Below are positions 38,318 through 51,810 of a DNA stretch of 64,000 bases, one piece after another. The position numbers were made by a program, and so were the translations under genes. Within the stretch, counting starts at the first letter, position 1. Each line of letters opens with the position of its first letter. A model generated the notes under the pieces. The model saw only the letters and a program-made list of their open reading frames with translations, was not told where the DNA came from and made no database searches. Source of the stretch: Acidobacteriaceae bacterium (GTDB taxonomy: Bacteria; Acidobacteriota; Terriglobia; Terriglobales; Acidobacteriaceae); contig JANXYB010000076.1 in assembly GCA_025350325.1 (NCBI GenBank), forward strand, positions 1 to 64,000. Direction: 5' to 3'.

Positions 38318-38968
38318 CTAGCGGGTGATGAGAACTTCAGAGATACTGTCTTTTGCCAGGAATTGGCGAAACCCTGACCACTGGTTAAAGAGGGTTTGGA
38401 TGCTGCGGTTGGTAAAGACGCGCTGTATTGGAAACGGGTGGGTCAATTGCATATCCACGTTATCGCCCTCCGTAACATGGAAGCGGCAATGCTGCGTCTC
38501 TTCGGGATTCTTTCGAGTATGAAAGAAACCCAGCACCTGTCCGCCGGGGTTCATCGCGGAAAACAAATGAGCGACAACCGCCGGCACCAGCGGTTCAGGC
38601 AAGTAGTCGATGGCCGTCCACAGCAGCACCACATCGAAGGTCCGGCCAGCGAAATCGAGGGTTTGCTTCAGGTATCCCTCAATGCTCCAAATCGTCTTGT
38701 CGTCTTCGTCTTTGCCTATCTGCCACGGCCCATTCCAAGCTTCGGTCACGAGATCGCTGAGAAAGACACTGTGTCCCAGGCTAGTAAGGTAATTAATATT
38801 GGTCGGTGAAGTGTTGCCGCAATCGACCACACGCAGTCCGGGCTCGGCCTGCAAACGCTTGCGCAAGGCCGACCATCCCCCGGAATGACGAGCTATCCTG
38901 GGGCCCGAGACGCCCGAATCGGAAGCCGAGGGATTGCTGTCGTGCTTCTTCTCAAACCAACGGCGCAT
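38318..38968 (-). CDS. Class I SAM methyltransferase-like protein
   Basis: FDVVLLWTAIDYLPEPLVPAVVAHLFSAMNPGGQVLGFFH. Confidence 0.65.
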   Translation of the reverse strand: MRRWFEKKHDSNPSASDSGVSGPRIARHSGGWSALRKRLQAEPGLRVVDCGNTSPTNINYLTSLGHSVFLSDLVTEAWNGPWQIGKDEDDKTIWSIEGYLKQTLDFAGRTFDVVLLWTAIDYLPEPLVPAVVAHLFSAMNPGGQVLGFFHTRKNPEETQHCRFHVTEGDNVDMQLTHPFPIQRVFTNRSIQTLFNQWSGFRQFLAKDSISEVLITR

Positions 38969-39030
38969 CAGTCTAGATTTCCTCTTAGGGCCTGGCTAGG
39001 GCGCGGTGCGCTGTCTGCCCGTGGCCGATG

Positions 39031-39411
39031 TTAGGAGTTGCTGACGGAGCTCGCCGCCAATGCAACTTCGGGTGCTTTGGCTCCCTGAGTCAAATCCACC
39101 TTGCCGCGGAACACAGCGTTATCTTCGACGGCCAGACGGAGCGCCCTTACATCGCCTTCAACCACGCTGCCGGCGCGCAACTCCACACGACCCGTAGCCA
39201 CAATATTGCCCTGCACCTGGCCCAGGATCAAAACGTCTTTGGCGGTAAGGTCTGCCGCGACGCTGGCGGTTGGACCAATGGTCAAGCGGCTCTCGATGAG
39301 GGTAACGGTACCCTCCACGCGTCCATCCACAATCAAATCTTCACTGCCCTTCACTTCGCCGCGGATTACGACGGACTTGCCGATCCGAGCCTGACCATTC
39401 TCCGTTGCCAT
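39031..39411 (-). CDS. Bactofilin (polymer-forming cytoskeletal protein)
   Basis: ARIGKSVVIRGEVKGSEDLIVDGRVEGTV...LILGQVQGNIVATGRVELRAGSVVEGDV. Confidence 0.94.
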   Translation of the reverse strand: MATENGQARIGKSVVIRGEVKGSEDLIVDGRVEGTVTLIESRLTIGPTASVAADLTAKDVLILGQVQGNIVATGRVELRAGSVVEGDVRALRLAVEDNAVFRGKVDLTQGAKAPEVALAASSVSNS

Positions 39412-39641
39412 TGTGCAATTCCCTTCCAAGTCATTTGTAGTTTCGCTGGTACGCGCAAAAGGCGTTCCTCGAGCAGAGCCGTCCCCTTTATGATCGCACC
39501 CGCTCGTCGACCTGATAGACGGTCCTGGGGATGCCTGAGAATTAAGAAGGCCCTGCTCGAACTATACGCAAGGCGGCCAGTCTGTTCAATTCAAGAAACT
39601 ATCGCGCGCTAGAATCATCTAAAAAGCACCGGGAGCAGACC

Positions 39642-40529
39642 ATGCATTGGGAGAGGAGGGCGAACGCTAAGCTATTGTCAGTGCTCTGCTTTGTTTCTGC
39701 AGGACTGACCTTATCGCCCGGTCTGAACCCACAAGCACCGCCGCCGTCTCCCGCGTTAGACCGGTCAGACGCCTTGGTCAAGCGCGCCCTGGCCACCGAG
39801 TTGCAGTCTGCCCAGGATACCCGGCATCCGATGCGCTATCGGCTTCGCAAGTCGAGCCCTCGTCTAACCTCGACGAAGGAAATTTACGAGACGCGCGATG
39901 GCGCCGTGGCCCACCTCATTTCCGTCAATGACCAACCCCTGACGAATGCGGACCAGCAGCAAGAACAGGCGCGCATCGACTTGCTGCTCAGCGATCCCAG
40001 CCGGCAACGCCATCGCAAGCAAGTTGAAGAGGATGATGCAGTTCGGGCGCTGAAGATTCTGCGTGCACTGCCTAGAGCGTTCTTCTATCAATTCGTGGAT
40101 ACGCGGGAGGGCCCGGCGGGTATGATTGCACGTTTCAGTTTCAAGCCCAACCCCCACTTCCACCCGCCTGATTTCGAGACCCAGGCTCTAGTCGTGATGA
40201 CGGGAGAAATATGGATCGATGTCGCACAGGAGCGTGTCACGCGTCTCGAGGTCCATCTGCAGCAGGATGTCGACTTCGGCTGGGGCATCCTCGGCCAATT
40301 AAACAAAGCCGGTTGGATCATCATCGAGCAGGCGCCCATAAGCGAGGGACAGTGGCGCATCGTCCACTTCCAAATGAAAATGAATGGCCGCGCTTTTTTC
40401 AAAAGTAAGACCTTTGACACGACTGAGGAACAGACCCAATTCGCTCCACTGCCGGTGGGCCTCGGCTATCAGGACGCTATCCGCATGATGCGCACCGATC
40501 AGATTGCCGTTCCACGCGATTCCCACTAG
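39642..40529 (+). CDS. Hypothetical secreted protein
   Basis: 295-aa intact ORF with signal-like N-terminus; FKPNPHFHPPDFETQALVVMTGEIWIDVAQERVTRLEVHL. Confidence 0.75.
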   Translation: MHWERRANAKLLSVLCFVSAGLTLSPGLNPQAPPPSPALDRSDALVKRALATELQSAQDTRHPMRYRLRKSSPRLTSTKEIYETRDGAVAHLISVNDQPLTNADQQQEQARIDLLLSDPSRQRHRKQVEEDDAVRALKILRALPRAFFYQFVDTREGPAGMIARFSFKPNPHFHPPDFETQALVVMTGEIWIDVAQERVTRLEVHLQQDVDFGWGILGQLNKAGWIIIEQAPISEGQWRIVHFQMKMNGRAFFKSKTFDTTEEQTQFAPLPVGLGYQDAIRMMRTDQIAVPRDSH

Positions 40530-40537
40530 AAAGCGCA

Positions 40538-40587
40538 CAAAAAACACGAGCCTGCTGAGTGCAGGCCCGCTCTTGTCAGTTTTTTTC
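40538..40587. terminator. Bidirectional terminator between convergent genes
   Basis: acaaaaaacacGAGCCTGCtgagtGCAGGCccGCTCttgtcagtttttttcc. Confidence 0.75.
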
Positions 40588-40588
40588 C

Positions 40589-40888
40589 TTACTTCACTTT
40601 GAGCAGGATGATCACCAATGTGAACAGGGTAAGGGACTCGATGAGTGCCAGGCCTAAAATCAGGAAGATCATGAGGCCGCCGCGAGCGCCGGGATTGCGA
40701 GCCAATGCCTCGCAAGCCGAAGCAGTCGCCTTGCCCTGGCCAAGGCCGCAAAGGCCCGCCGCAAGCGCCATACCGATGCCTGCGCCGATCGGCACAAGGT
40801 TGATGGCAGCTGAACCACTGTCTGCAAATGCCGGAATGGCACAGCATAGAACCGCCAGTACCATGAATACAGGTTGAAATTTGCGCAT
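40589..40888 (-). CDS. atpE: F1F0 ATP synthase subunit c
   Basis: GLGQGKATASACEALARNPGARGGLMIFLILGLALIESLTLFTLVI; cleavable-looking N-terminus. Confidence 0.93.
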   Translation of the reverse strand: MRKFQPVFMVLAVLCCAIPAFADSGSAAINLVPIGAGIGMALAAGLCGLGQGKATASACEALARNPGARGGLMIFLILGLALIESLTLFTLVIILLKVK

Positions 40889-41034
40889 GTTTCTCCTGCT
40901 TCTCTTGAATTAGCTGCCAGTGGGTGGTTGAGACTCACCGTGCTGGTCCCCTCACACTTGCAGCCTGCCGTTGATCCGGAGCGGAAGCTTTCTCCGGCGG
41001 GATGAGTCTCGCCGTGGCGAGGTCAGCTTGAAAC

Positions 41035-41772
41035 TTAGTGCGCCTCGTGCGATACAGCCAGCGAGAGATAAATCATCGTCAGCAACATGAATATGAATGC
41101 CTGAATCACCGAAACGAAAGCGTGCAGCCCCAGGAATATCGACGGAATCCCAATCGGGATGAGCGAAAAGAATCCAAGCGTCAACATATCGCTGGCAAAC
41201 ATGTTGGCATAGAGACGAATCGTGAGCGACATGATGCGCGCGAAGTGCGACACCAGTTCGATGGGCAGCAACAGCCATGCCATCCACCAGATCGGTCCCG
41301 CAAAATGCTTCAAGTAGCCAATTGGCCCCTGGGCGCGAAAACCCTGATAGTTGTAGTAGAGAAATGTCGGAATGGCCAGTCCCAGCGGTACCACCGGGGA
41401 CGTGGTTGGTGCAGGCACGCCGGGGATCAATCCTACGAGATTATTCGACAGCACAAATAGAAAAATGCAGGTCACAAACGCCTGGTATTTTTCGTAGCCG
41501 TGACCGATGATCTGGTCGGCCATGCCACCTGTAAAATCGTGCACCATTTCGGCTATATGTTGCGCCGGGTTGGGTTTTTCAACTGAAAGCGTCAGCCGGA
41601 CGACCACAAAAAATGCGATCAGGCACGCCGCTACCAACAACTCTAGCGCAAACGCGTCTGTAATCGGCGCGTCTGGATAGGCGGGATGAACTCCGAGCAT
41701 TTGCAACAGCGATGTCACGACGCCGCCGAATAAATGATTTAAAAAGCGCGTCAGGGCAAGAGAGTCAGGCAT
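41035..41772 (-). CDS. atpB: F1F0 ATP synthase subunit a
   Basis: LFVLSNNLVGLIPGVPAPTTS, LPIELVSHFARIMSLTIRLYANMFA. Confidence 0.95.
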   Translation of the reverse strand: MPDSLALTRFLNHLFGGVVTSLLQMLGVHPAYPDAPITDAFALELLVAACLIAFFVVVRLTLSVEKPNPAQHIAEMVHDFTGGMADQIIGHGYEKYQAFVTCIFLFVLSNNLVGLIPGVPAPTTSPVVPLGLAIPTFLYYNYQGFRAQGPIGYLKHFAGPIWWMAWLLLPIELVSHFARIMSLTIRLYANMFASDMLTLGFFSLIPIGIPSIFLGLHAFVSVIQAFIFMLLTMIYLSLAVSHEAH

Positions 41773-41829
41773 GAAGGCTTAAGTCTTTCTGTTTCCCTTT
41801 CTTATATTTGAGGCAGAGGGCAGGCGTCC

Positions 41830-42243
41830 TCAGTCCAACAGCAGGCGGATCGCTTCCCACAGCAAGGTCAAAGCTGCCAGACCCAGGCCGCAGAGGAGAG
41901 CGATTGCCGATCCCTGGAAACACTTCAGGCTACCATAAATGACCCCTGCAAAGATGGTGAGCCGGAGCACAAAGAACACAACCACTGCCGGTGCGCTTCT
42001 AGGCGTCTTCTGGTTGTCGAGTTTGGCTTTGATAATGCGCGCCAGGCGCTGCCACTCCATAATGCTGGCGGCTGAGATCAGCGCCCCCACCATCAACATG
42101 GCCGCGTTTCGCCAACCCGAAGCAATGAGCAACGCCAGCGAGCCGGCCACGCCAACAATGAGCGAGTTGCGCATCGCGCGGCCCAGCAGTTGTTCCGCGT
42201 CAAGATCGGTCAGTTCGAGTGCCGGGTGAATGTCTTCGGTCAT
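41830..42243 (-). CDS. ATP synthase subunit I-like membrane protein
   Basis: Four hydrophobic segments, MTEDIHPALEL start, ATGA overlap with AtpZ-like gene, next to atpB. Confidence 0.75.
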   Translation of the reverse strand: MTEDIHPALELTDLDAEQLLGRAMRNSLIVGVAGSLALLIASGWRNAAMLMVGALISAASIMEWQRLARIIKAKLDNQKTPRSAPAVVVFFVLRLTIFAGVIYGSLKCFQGSAIALLCGLGLAALTLLWEAIRLLLD

Positions 42244-42557
42244 GATTTTGTGTCGGAACTTCCGCTTTCGGGTCCGCTCCCCGTCTTTATCCCAGGCCGG
42301 GAATCGCGTTCGGACGTTATGGCCATGCGGATGATATAGACGAGCCCGGAAACCGAACCAAAAATGATTCCGGCAATCGTCATCCAAGTCTGGTGAAAGT
42401 AGCTGTCGCCCCAGGCACCCAAAAGCCAGCCGACGCCGACCGAGGATGGCAGCAAAAGCGCGATTTGCATCAGCTTTTCGGCGTTCACCACAGCCTCGAC
42501 TCCGCCCGGGACCTTGGAACGCGGTTTGCCGCCGGGGATAGGTCGATTGAAAGGCAT
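42240..42557 (-). CDS. atpZ: AtpZ/AtpI family protein
   Basis: LMQIALLLPSSVGVGWLLGAWGDSYFHQTWMTIAGIIFGSVSGLVYIIRM. Confidence 0.85.
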   Translation of the reverse strand: MPFNRPIPGGKPRSKVPGGVEAVVNAEKLMQIALLLPSSVGVGWLLGAWGDSYFHQTWMTIAGIIFGSVSGLVYIIRMAITSERDSRPGIKTGSGPESGSSDTKS

Positions 42558-42629
42558 GATGGTCCCTGACCAGCATACAGTGCGAAGGAGCCACCGGGTA
42601 TACTTCCCTTTTGGCCTATCGCCCTTGCA

Positions 42630-44303
42630 ATGGAAGGAAGTACAGTGTTCGATTCAGAATTTGAGCGCAGCCTTTTTGACCTGCGCAGGGCTAAGCTGGC
42701 TGAGATCGAGAAGCTCGGCCAAGCAGCCTACCCTAATCAATTCCCTTCCTCGCATACCATCCCAGAGGTCCGTACACAGTGGGGCGAAACGCCTAACGAG
42801 TCGCTCGAAGCACACCGCACCACCGTGGCCATTGCGGGCCGCATCATGGCCATTCGCGCCCAGGGCAAGGCGGGGTTTGCGACGCTGCAACAGGGCGGCC
42901 AGCGTTTGCAAATCTACGTGCGCCTCGACGCGGTCAGCGAGCAGGGTTTCGCGCTCTACAAGCTGCTCGATATGGGCGACCACATCGGCGTCAGCGGATA
43001 TCTGTTTCGCACCCGCACCGGCGAGCTCACCGTGCATGTGGAAAGGCTCACCTTTCTTTCCAAGGCCATGCTGGCGCTGCCGGAGAAGTTTCACGGCCTG
43101 TCGGATGTGGAGCTGCGCTATCGCCAGCGCTACGTAGACCTCTTCACCAACCTCGATGCCCGCGAAGTGTTCGTCAAGCGCGCCAAGATCTTGCGTGCGA
43201 TGCGCCGCTTCTTCGACGACCGCGGCTATCTTGAGGTCGAAACCCCGATGATGCAGCAGATCGCCGGGGGTGCAGCTGCGCGGCCCTTCAAGACGCACCA
43301 TAACGCGCTCGACATGGATCTTTTTCTGCGCATTGCGCCAGAGCTTTATCTGAAGCGGCTAGTCGTCGGAGGTTTCGATCGCGTTTATGAGATCAATCGC
43401 AATTTCCGCAACGAAGGCGTGAGTACTCAGCACAATCCCGAGTTCACGATGCTGGAGTTTTATCAGGCTTACGCCAATTACCACGACCTGATGCAGATCA
43501 CCGAGGAACTGATTGAATTCGTCGCTCGCGAGGTGAACGGAACGACCATTACTCAGTTCGACGGCCACACCATCGATCTTGCCAGGTGGCAACGGCTTAC
43601 GATGCGTGAAGCCATCATTCAATTTTGGCCGGAAGAAGCGGGAGCTAAACCCGCCGCAAGCGCGTTTGAATCGACCCAGGTTCTGGAGGCACGTCTCAAC
43701 GCGGCGCTCAGTTCGCTTAAAACGGCGCAGGAAGAGGGAGCTGATCTGGCCCCGCAGCGTCGATCCGAATTGAAGACGATTCATGGCGCCCTGATTGCCG
43801 TCCACCATGACTTGAAAAAGGGCGCGCCGCTTGGCAAACTGATTTACAACTTATTCGAAACTGTCGTAGAGCCTTTTCTCATTCAGCCGACCATCATTTA
43901 CGACTACCCCACAGAGGTCTCGCCGCTCTCCAAAGCCAAGCCAGACGACCCTGCGAATGTCGAACGATTTGAGTTTTTCGCCGGCGGATTCGAGCTCGGC
44001 AATGCGTTCAGCGAGTTGAACGACCCTGTCGAGCAGGAGCGGCGCTTTGAGCAGCAGCTCGGCCAGCGCGATCGCGGCGACGACGAAGCCCACCAGATGG
44101 ACGAAGACTACGTGCGCGCGCTTGCCTACGGCCTACCGCCTACCGGCGGTGAGGGTTTGGGCGTCGACAGGCTCACCATGCTGCTGACCGGGTCCAAGTC
44201 TATTCGCGATGTGATTCTGTTTCCGTTGATGCGCAAAGAACAAGTATCGGTAAGCAAAGATCAGAGCCTGCCCGGCGAGCACGGATCAGGTACAACCGCT
44301 TGA
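42630..44303 (+). CDS. lysS: Lysyl-tRNA synthetase, class II
   Basis: [67 protein letters not shown]. Confidence 0.97.
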   Translation: MEGSTVFDSEFERSLFDLRRAKLAEIEKLGQAAYPNQFPSSHTIPEVRTQWGETPNESLEAHRTTVAIAGRIMAIRAQGKAGFATLQQGGQRLQIYVRLDAVSEQGFALYKLLDMGDHIGVSGYLFRTRTGELTVHVERLTFLSKAMLALPEKFHGLSDVELRYRQRYVDLFTNLDAREVFVKRAKILRAMRRFFDDRGYLEVETPMMQQIAGGAAARPFKTHHNALDMDLFLRIAPELYLKRLVVGGFDRVYEINRNFRNEGVSTQHNPEFTMLEFYQAYANYHDLMQITEELIEFVAREVNGTTITQFDGHTIDLARWQRLTMREAIIQFWPEEAGAKPAASAFESTQVLEARLNAALSSLKTAQEEGADLAPQRRSELKTIHGALIAVHHDLKKGAPLGKLIYNLFETVVEPFLIQPTIIYDYPTEVSPLSKAKPDDPANVERFEFFAGGFELGNAFSELNDPVEQERRFEQQLGQRDRGDDEAHQMDEDYVRALAYGLPPTGGEGLGVDRLTMLLTGSKSIRDVILFPLMRKEQVSVSKDQSLPGEHGSGTTA

Positions 44304-45097
44304 ACATCCTTTTTGTAGGCGACATTTTTGGCAGTGCCGGTCGCAGAATCGTTCGCGAGCACATCGGCCACGTGCGCGAAGCGCACCATGTCGAACTCGT
44401 CATTATCAACGCTGAAAATGCGGCTGGGGGCTTTGGTGTAACGCCGCAGATTGCCGACGAATTATTTGACCTCGGCGCCGACGTGCTGACCACCGGCAAC
44501 CATGTTTGGGACAAGCGTGAGTTGATCGAATACTTAAGCTCTGTGCCTGCCGACAGCCAGGACCGCCCGCGCCGCGTTATTCGTCCGGCGAATATGCTGC
44601 CCGGCTTGCCCGGTTATGGAGTCTTTGAGGGTGTTACGGATAGTGGCGTCGCATATGCGGTGGTCGATCTGATGGGCCGCGTATTTATGAACGGCACGAA
44701 CGACCCTTTCCACGCCGTCAATGATCTCCTCGCGGGCATCAAGGCCAAGGTGATTGTGGTCGACTTCCACGCCGAAGCCACCAGCGAAAAAGTGGCGATG
44801 GGCTGGCATCTCGATGGAAGAGTGACCGCGGTTTTGGGCACGCACACGCATGTTCCTACAGCCGATCAGCGCATTTTGCCGGGCGGCACCGCCTACCAAA
44901 CTGACGTGGGCATGAGCGGCCCTTACGACAGCGTGATTGGCGTAGAAAAGGAGTTGGTGTTGCACCGGTTCCTCACCGGCATGCCAGGCAAATTTGAAGC
45001 CGCCAAGGGGAATCCCAAAATGTGCGCCGCCTTGGTCACCTGCGACCGAGAAACCGGGCGCGCTTCATCCATTGAGCGCTTCATGCTGGGCGAGTAG
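44300..45097 (+). CDS. TIGR00282/YmdB family metallophosphoesterase
   Basis: [90 protein letters not shown] start. Confidence 0.95.
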   Translation: MNILFVGDIFGSAGRRIVREHIGHVREAHHVELVIINAENAAGGFGVTPQIADELFDLGADVLTTGNHVWDKRELIEYLSSVPADSQDRPRRVIRPANMLPGLPGYGVFEGVTDSGVAYAVVDLMGRVFMNGTNDPFHAVNDLLAGIKAKVIVVDFHAEATSEKVAMGWHLDGRVTAVLGTHTHVPTADQRILPGGTAYQTDVGMSGPYDSVIGVEKELVLHRFLTGMPGKFEAAKGNPKMCAALVTCDRETGRASSIERFMLGE

Positions 45098-45145
45098 TTT
45101 CGTCGCACTCAGATTTGGCCCCGTAGCACAGCAATCAGGACAACC

Positions 45146-46042
45146 CTAGTTTTTACTCTGCGGAACCTGCCATGTTTTGCGCACCGGTGTGTCATTAGAG
45201 GCGGGCCGCGCCGTTTGCAATCCCGCTCGTACGTGCGAGGCTTTCACCAGTTTGCCTTGGTGGGTAAAGGTCATCGTCCATTCCATCGGTCTGGGGATGG
45301 CCGCTGCATCATCGAAGCGGATGACTTCCTTACCTTGCGCCTGCGGTTCCACTTCCAGCATGGCGGTGAGCATTGGGATCGGATGGTCAACGGCCGGGCC
45401 AGCCAATGGCGGCAAAATTTGCGGATGCGCACCGGCCAGTGCGGCATAGCAAAGCGCGTTTCCCAGCCAATCAGAGGCGTTCTTGGTTTCGGAAGCGCTG
45501 GTACTTTGCTCTTCAGCGCGGATGTGATTGAACGCCGCAATGGTCATGGCGTTGATCGGAGCCGGTGAGAAGAGTGAGTAGCCGCGACGAAGCACAGGAA
45601 TGATCCGTACACGGCCCTCGCCGCCGCGTGGGATCGAAACTGAGAATACGGTTGAATCGCCCGCGCCGTTATTTCTCATGTATTGCAGAAAGACGTGATT
45701 TGGCAGCGCCGGACAAACCAATTGCTGGCGACTCCACGCGCGTTGGTCAAACTCAAAACCGACGATCCTCGCATGCTCTGCAATTGAAGATTCCGCGTCC
45801 GCCAATACGAGGCGATCAGCCTCTGAAATCTTGTCTTCAGACCTGAATTCTATTGAGTAGGCGGTTCGCCGCCGGGTCGTATCGGTTGTAAACGGGGCCG
45901 GAGTGACTGGGCCTGGAACCGCCCTCCCTTGAGAATACGGCGCAAGCGCTTGCTGTGCCGCGGTCTGGCCGGGCATGGGTACAGAAAAACCAGCGCAGAG
46001 AATCAACGTCAAAGTTGAATGTACAAGCTTGGGCCGAACCAT
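45146..46042 (-). CDS. Hypothetical secreted protein
   Basis: 298-aa ORF with signal-like N-terminus. Confidence 0.7.
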   Translation of the reverse strand: MVRPKLVHSTLTLILCAGFSVPMPGQTAAQQALAPYSQGRAVPGPVTPAPFTTDTTRRRTAYSIEFRSEDKISEADRLVLADAESSIAEHARIVGFEFDQRAWSRQQLVCPALPNHVFLQYMRNNGAGDSTVFSVSIPRGGEGRVRIIPVLRRGYSLFSPAPINAMTIAAFNHIRAEEQSTSASETKNASDWLGNALCYAALAGAHPQILPPLAGPAVDHPIPMLTAMLEVEPQAQGKEVIRFDDAAAIPRPMEWTMTFTHQGKLVKASHVRAGLQTARPASNDTPVRKTWQVPQSKN

Positions 46043-46087
46043 AATTTATTATCTCCCGCCAAGTTTAATTTAGCGGCCAGTTGAGCA

Positions 46088-46117
46088 AAAAGGGCAGCCC
46101 TTGCAGGCCGCCCTTTT
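46088..46117 (-). terminator. Intrinsic terminator downstream of 46144 gene
   Basis: AAAAGGGCaGCC-cttgca-GGCcGCCCTTTT. Confidence 0.75.
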
Positions 46118-46143
46118 AGGTTAAATCGTGCTAAACCACTACT

Positions 46144-47583
46144 TCAATGACCGGCTGCAGGATGATGACCAGCCGTGGGTTTGCGCACCGGTGTAGCCCT
46201 CTTCTTTTCGCCTTGCAGAGTGCCCTCTTTAAGCACGATCTGAGCCGAGGGCGCCGCTGCCGCAGTGCCTGGAACTTGCGTATAGGTGTCGTAGACTCCG
46301 TCCAATTCAGGACCGCCTTCCTTCATCAGCTTCAACTCCGAACCCACCGCAGGCACTTCCTTTTCGGTGAGCGGGGACTTCATATTGACGATGAAATCGG
46401 CTGTCTTGGCGTCTTTTGAATCCTGGGTGACTGCGACCTTGATCACAGATGTGCTTGACTCGATCACCGTTCCGGGGACTGGGGTCGGCTTATCCTTGAG
46501 CACCGACCACATCTTGTCGGCAGTTTCTTTGGTGCCTACTGCCAACACGGTTTCCTTATCGGCCAGGGCCAGCGTATTTAGGTCAGGGGTGGTCTTAACT
46601 AGGTCGTCGATCTGTTCAGCCGGAGTCTTAGCTGCAGTGATCGTCAAGGTTTCAGGCGGGAAAAGCGTGGCCTGCGATTGAGTCTTGATCTCGTCCAGAC
46701 CCTTCAGGTCGCCGTGGTACTTCTTGAAGTAGTACTCGAGCTTGGGCTCGATCTGGCTTTTGAATGCCGCCGGAGCGAAGTTCCAGGCGCGGGCGTAAAA
46801 CCAAATCGCCTGCACGTAGTCGCTACCAGCCAGGTCTTTTGCAGTTTTCGCAGCAGCGGCCAGTGCGGTGTCAGTGGGAGCGGCCTGAGCCTTGGCTTCT
46901 GCTTCCCTCTGTGCCTGCGCGTCTACCAGTTCCTGCTTCACGTAAGCTTCGGCGATTTGCAGGGTGTCAACCAATCCAGGGCCGCTCTTGGTCGCCTCGG
47001 GCGGATACATCATCAGTTCCTTTTTGTATTCTTCAATCCCGGCTTTGACGTCCTTCTTTGAGAGGATGTCGTCCAACGCGATGGCCGAGTGGAAGATTGG
47101 GTAGGTCGCGTCGGTCTGTTTCTTCCAATCCGCATCGTTGATGGCGGCCGGCTTGGCAGACGCAAGGCCCTTGGTTGCGAGAGCCGCGTCGTCATCGCAG
47201 GTCTGTGCGTCGGAAGTTTTGGCGCACTGACCCTTCTTGATGTAGACCGAAATGAAAGTGGCCTTCATATTGTCGGGATCGACCTGCAGCAGCCTGCTAG
47301 CCGCGCTCAACGTCTTATCGGCATCGCCCACCGCCTGGTAGGTATCGACCAACGCATCGAGCACTGCCTTCTTGACCACGCTTTGCGGATACTGCGTCAA
47401 GAAGCTTTCCAAAGCGGCTGCTTTTTGCTTCGGGTCAGCCTGTGTAGTCGCCATTTGATAGGCATTGAACTCGGCGGGATCTTTAATAGAGATCGTGCCA
47501 GTATCCTGCGCGCGCAGCGTGGGCGTGGCAACGAGGCTCAAGCTCGCCAACGCCATCACAGATGCAAAGACAAACTTCTTCAT
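46144..47583 (-). CDS. Secreted TPR-like protein
   Basis: Signal peptide MKKFVFASVMALASLSLVATPTLRAQ; LESFLTQYPQSVVKKAVLDALVDTYQAVGDADKTLSAASRLLQVDPDN. Confidence 0.8.
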   Translation of the reverse strand: MKKFVFASVMALASLSLVATPTLRAQDTGTISIKDPAEFNAYQMATTQADPKQKAAALESFLTQYPQSVVKKAVLDALVDTYQAVGDADKTLSAASRLLQVDPDNMKATFISVYIKKGQCAKTSDAQTCDDDAALATKGLASAKPAAINDADWKKQTDATYPIFHSAIALDDILSKKDVKAGIEEYKKELMMYPPEATKSGPGLVDTLQIAEAYVKQELVDAQAQREAEAKAQAAPTDTALAAAAKTAKDLAGSDYVQAIWFYARAWNFAPAAFKSQIEPKLEYYFKKYHGDLKGLDEIKTQSQATLFPPETLTITAAKTPAEQIDDLVKTTPDLNTLALADKETVLAVGTKETADKMWSVLKDKPTPVPGTVIESSTSVIKVAVTQDSKDAKTADFIVNMKSPLTEKEVPAVGSELKLMKEGGPELDGVYDTYTQVPGTAAAAPSAQIVLKEGTLQGEKKRATPVRKPTAGHHPAAGH

Positions 47584-47968
47584 TCAGTGCTCCTGGGAAA
47601 TGCCGAAATGAGAATCAATACATTAGCTCGCTCGCGGAATATACGTCCGTTCTGCTTGGCGGTAGATACCGGGGTGATTGGATAAACATTAACACGCGTG
47701 TCCGATGCGGTGATGGGAGGATTATAGAAACCACTCGCCACTTGTGACAAGCAGCCTTTAATCAACCCTGGTTTTTTACGCTACACTTTGGTCTCGCATT
47801 CCCCATGGTTTGTCTTGACGGAGGCAGGCACAACCTCTTTTGACATGAAGAGGGAAGCGATTCCGAGCGGAATGGAATGGCTGCCCCTGAGCACATTGCA
47901 TAATTCGCTTAGATACAAAAAATGGAAAAAGTGTTTCCTGTGTATTTATGGGCCGAACAGAAGACAAA

Positions 47969-50640
<2,672 letters not shown>

Positions 50641-50782
50641 ACATACACATGGCCATGACCTCAATTCCGTGCTTCGTTGAGTTCGACATAGATGGCAGTA
50701 TCGGCGGAAGTTGCGGTGCCTGTCAACCTGACTTTTCGGCAGGGAAGTTCCACGCGGCCAAGTTTCATTTCGATCGAGGTAG

Positions 50783-51388
50783 CTATTCTTCCGGTTTCCA
50801 GACATACGCGCCCGGTTGCGCCAGCCCGATATGGGCCAGCACACGGCAAGTAAACTGGCGCGCCATCTCAGCGGAGTCGACGGGTTTGTTATAAAACGCG
50901 GGAATCACCGGAAAGATGACGGCGCCTGCTTCCGAAGCGAGCGTCATGTTGCGCAGATGAATGCGATTGAGGGGCGTCTCGCGCACGCACAGTACCAGCG
51001 ATCGCCTCTCCTTGAGGGTGACATCGGCGACACGTGCAATCAGCGAATTGGCCAGACCGTTGGCAATCGCCGCAAGCGTCCCCATCGAGCAAGGAAGCAC
51101 AATCATGCCATTCGAAGGATGGCTGCCGCTGGCGATGGACGCTCCAATATCCGCATCTGAATGCTGCATAGTTTTGACCGGAGCGGCGTCGAGCAGTTTT
51201 GCGAGCAAATCGGTGCGGCCGTAGACACCCAATTCCTCCGCCAGCACCCGCAGCGAATTTTCCGACGCGATAAAGTGAACGCGGCCCACGCGGCTGTCGG
51301 TCTCAAGCGCACGAAGAAGTTCGCGGCACAAAACAGCTCCTGAAGCGCCCGTGATTGCAACGGTTAGATCAAGACCTTCCACCCGCAT
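50783..51388 (-). CDS. ubiX: UbiX-family flavin prenyltransferase
   Basis: LTVAITGASGAVLCRELLRAL, ASGSHPSNGMIVLPCSMGTLAAIANGLANSLIARVADVTLKERRSLVLCVRETPLNRIHLRNM. Confidence 0.95.
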   Translation of the reverse strand: MRVEGLDLTVAITGASGAVLCRELLRALETDSRVGRVHFIASENSLRVLAEELGVYGRTDLLAKLLDAAPVKTMQHSDADIGASIASGSHPSNGMIVLPCSMGTLAAIANGLANSLIARVADVTLKERRSLVLCVRETPLNRIHLRNMTLASEAGAVIFPVIPAFYNKPVDSAEMARQFTCRVLAHIGLAQPGAYVWKPEE

Positions 51389-51422
51389 ACTCCCTTTCAA
51401 AGCTCGGCACTGCATCGCGCTT

Positions 51423-51806
51423 TTACAACCCCGCTTGATGCAACTCGTTGATGAGGTTTAAATATTCTTCCGAACGGCCGACCGTTACAAACCGCTTCAT
51501 CTCTGCGAATGCCAGGTCTCTCTCGCCTGCGCCCCACAGCACGCGAAACAGCAGCAACGAGACCCGCTCGGAGCGCGGCGCCAACTGAATCGCTACCCGA
51601 CAATGCTCAATGGCTTCGCGATGCCGCTCGGAGCAGGACAATATCCAACCAAGGTACCCGTGCGCAACCGCTTCTGCTGGAAATTGTGCGACCAGATCCG
51701 CGAGAATCTGCGTTGCAAACGCAATCTCGTTTTCCTTTTCCAATTCAATCGCGTGCTTCACAATCTCTGTGACGCGCGGGTGTTCATTGTCTGGCATCTG
51801 GCTCAT
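51423..51806 (-). CDS. TPR-like small protein
   Basis: VAHGYLGWILSCSERHREAIEHCRVAIQLAPRSERVSLLLFRVLWGAGE. Confidence 0.75.
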   Translation of the reverse strand: MSQMPDNEHPRVTEIVKHAIELEKENEIAFATQILADLVAQFPAEAVAHGYLGWILSCSERHREAIEHCRVAIQLAPRSERVSLLLFRVLWGAGERDLAFAEMKRFVTVGRSEEYLNLINELHQAGL

Positions 51807-51810
51807 AGTT

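Noticed and set aside
43580-43850. Insert in LysRS between the catalytic halves
   Set aside because: Present as a helical segment in an otherwise canonical LysRS; could be normal for the lineage and cannot be judged without alignment.
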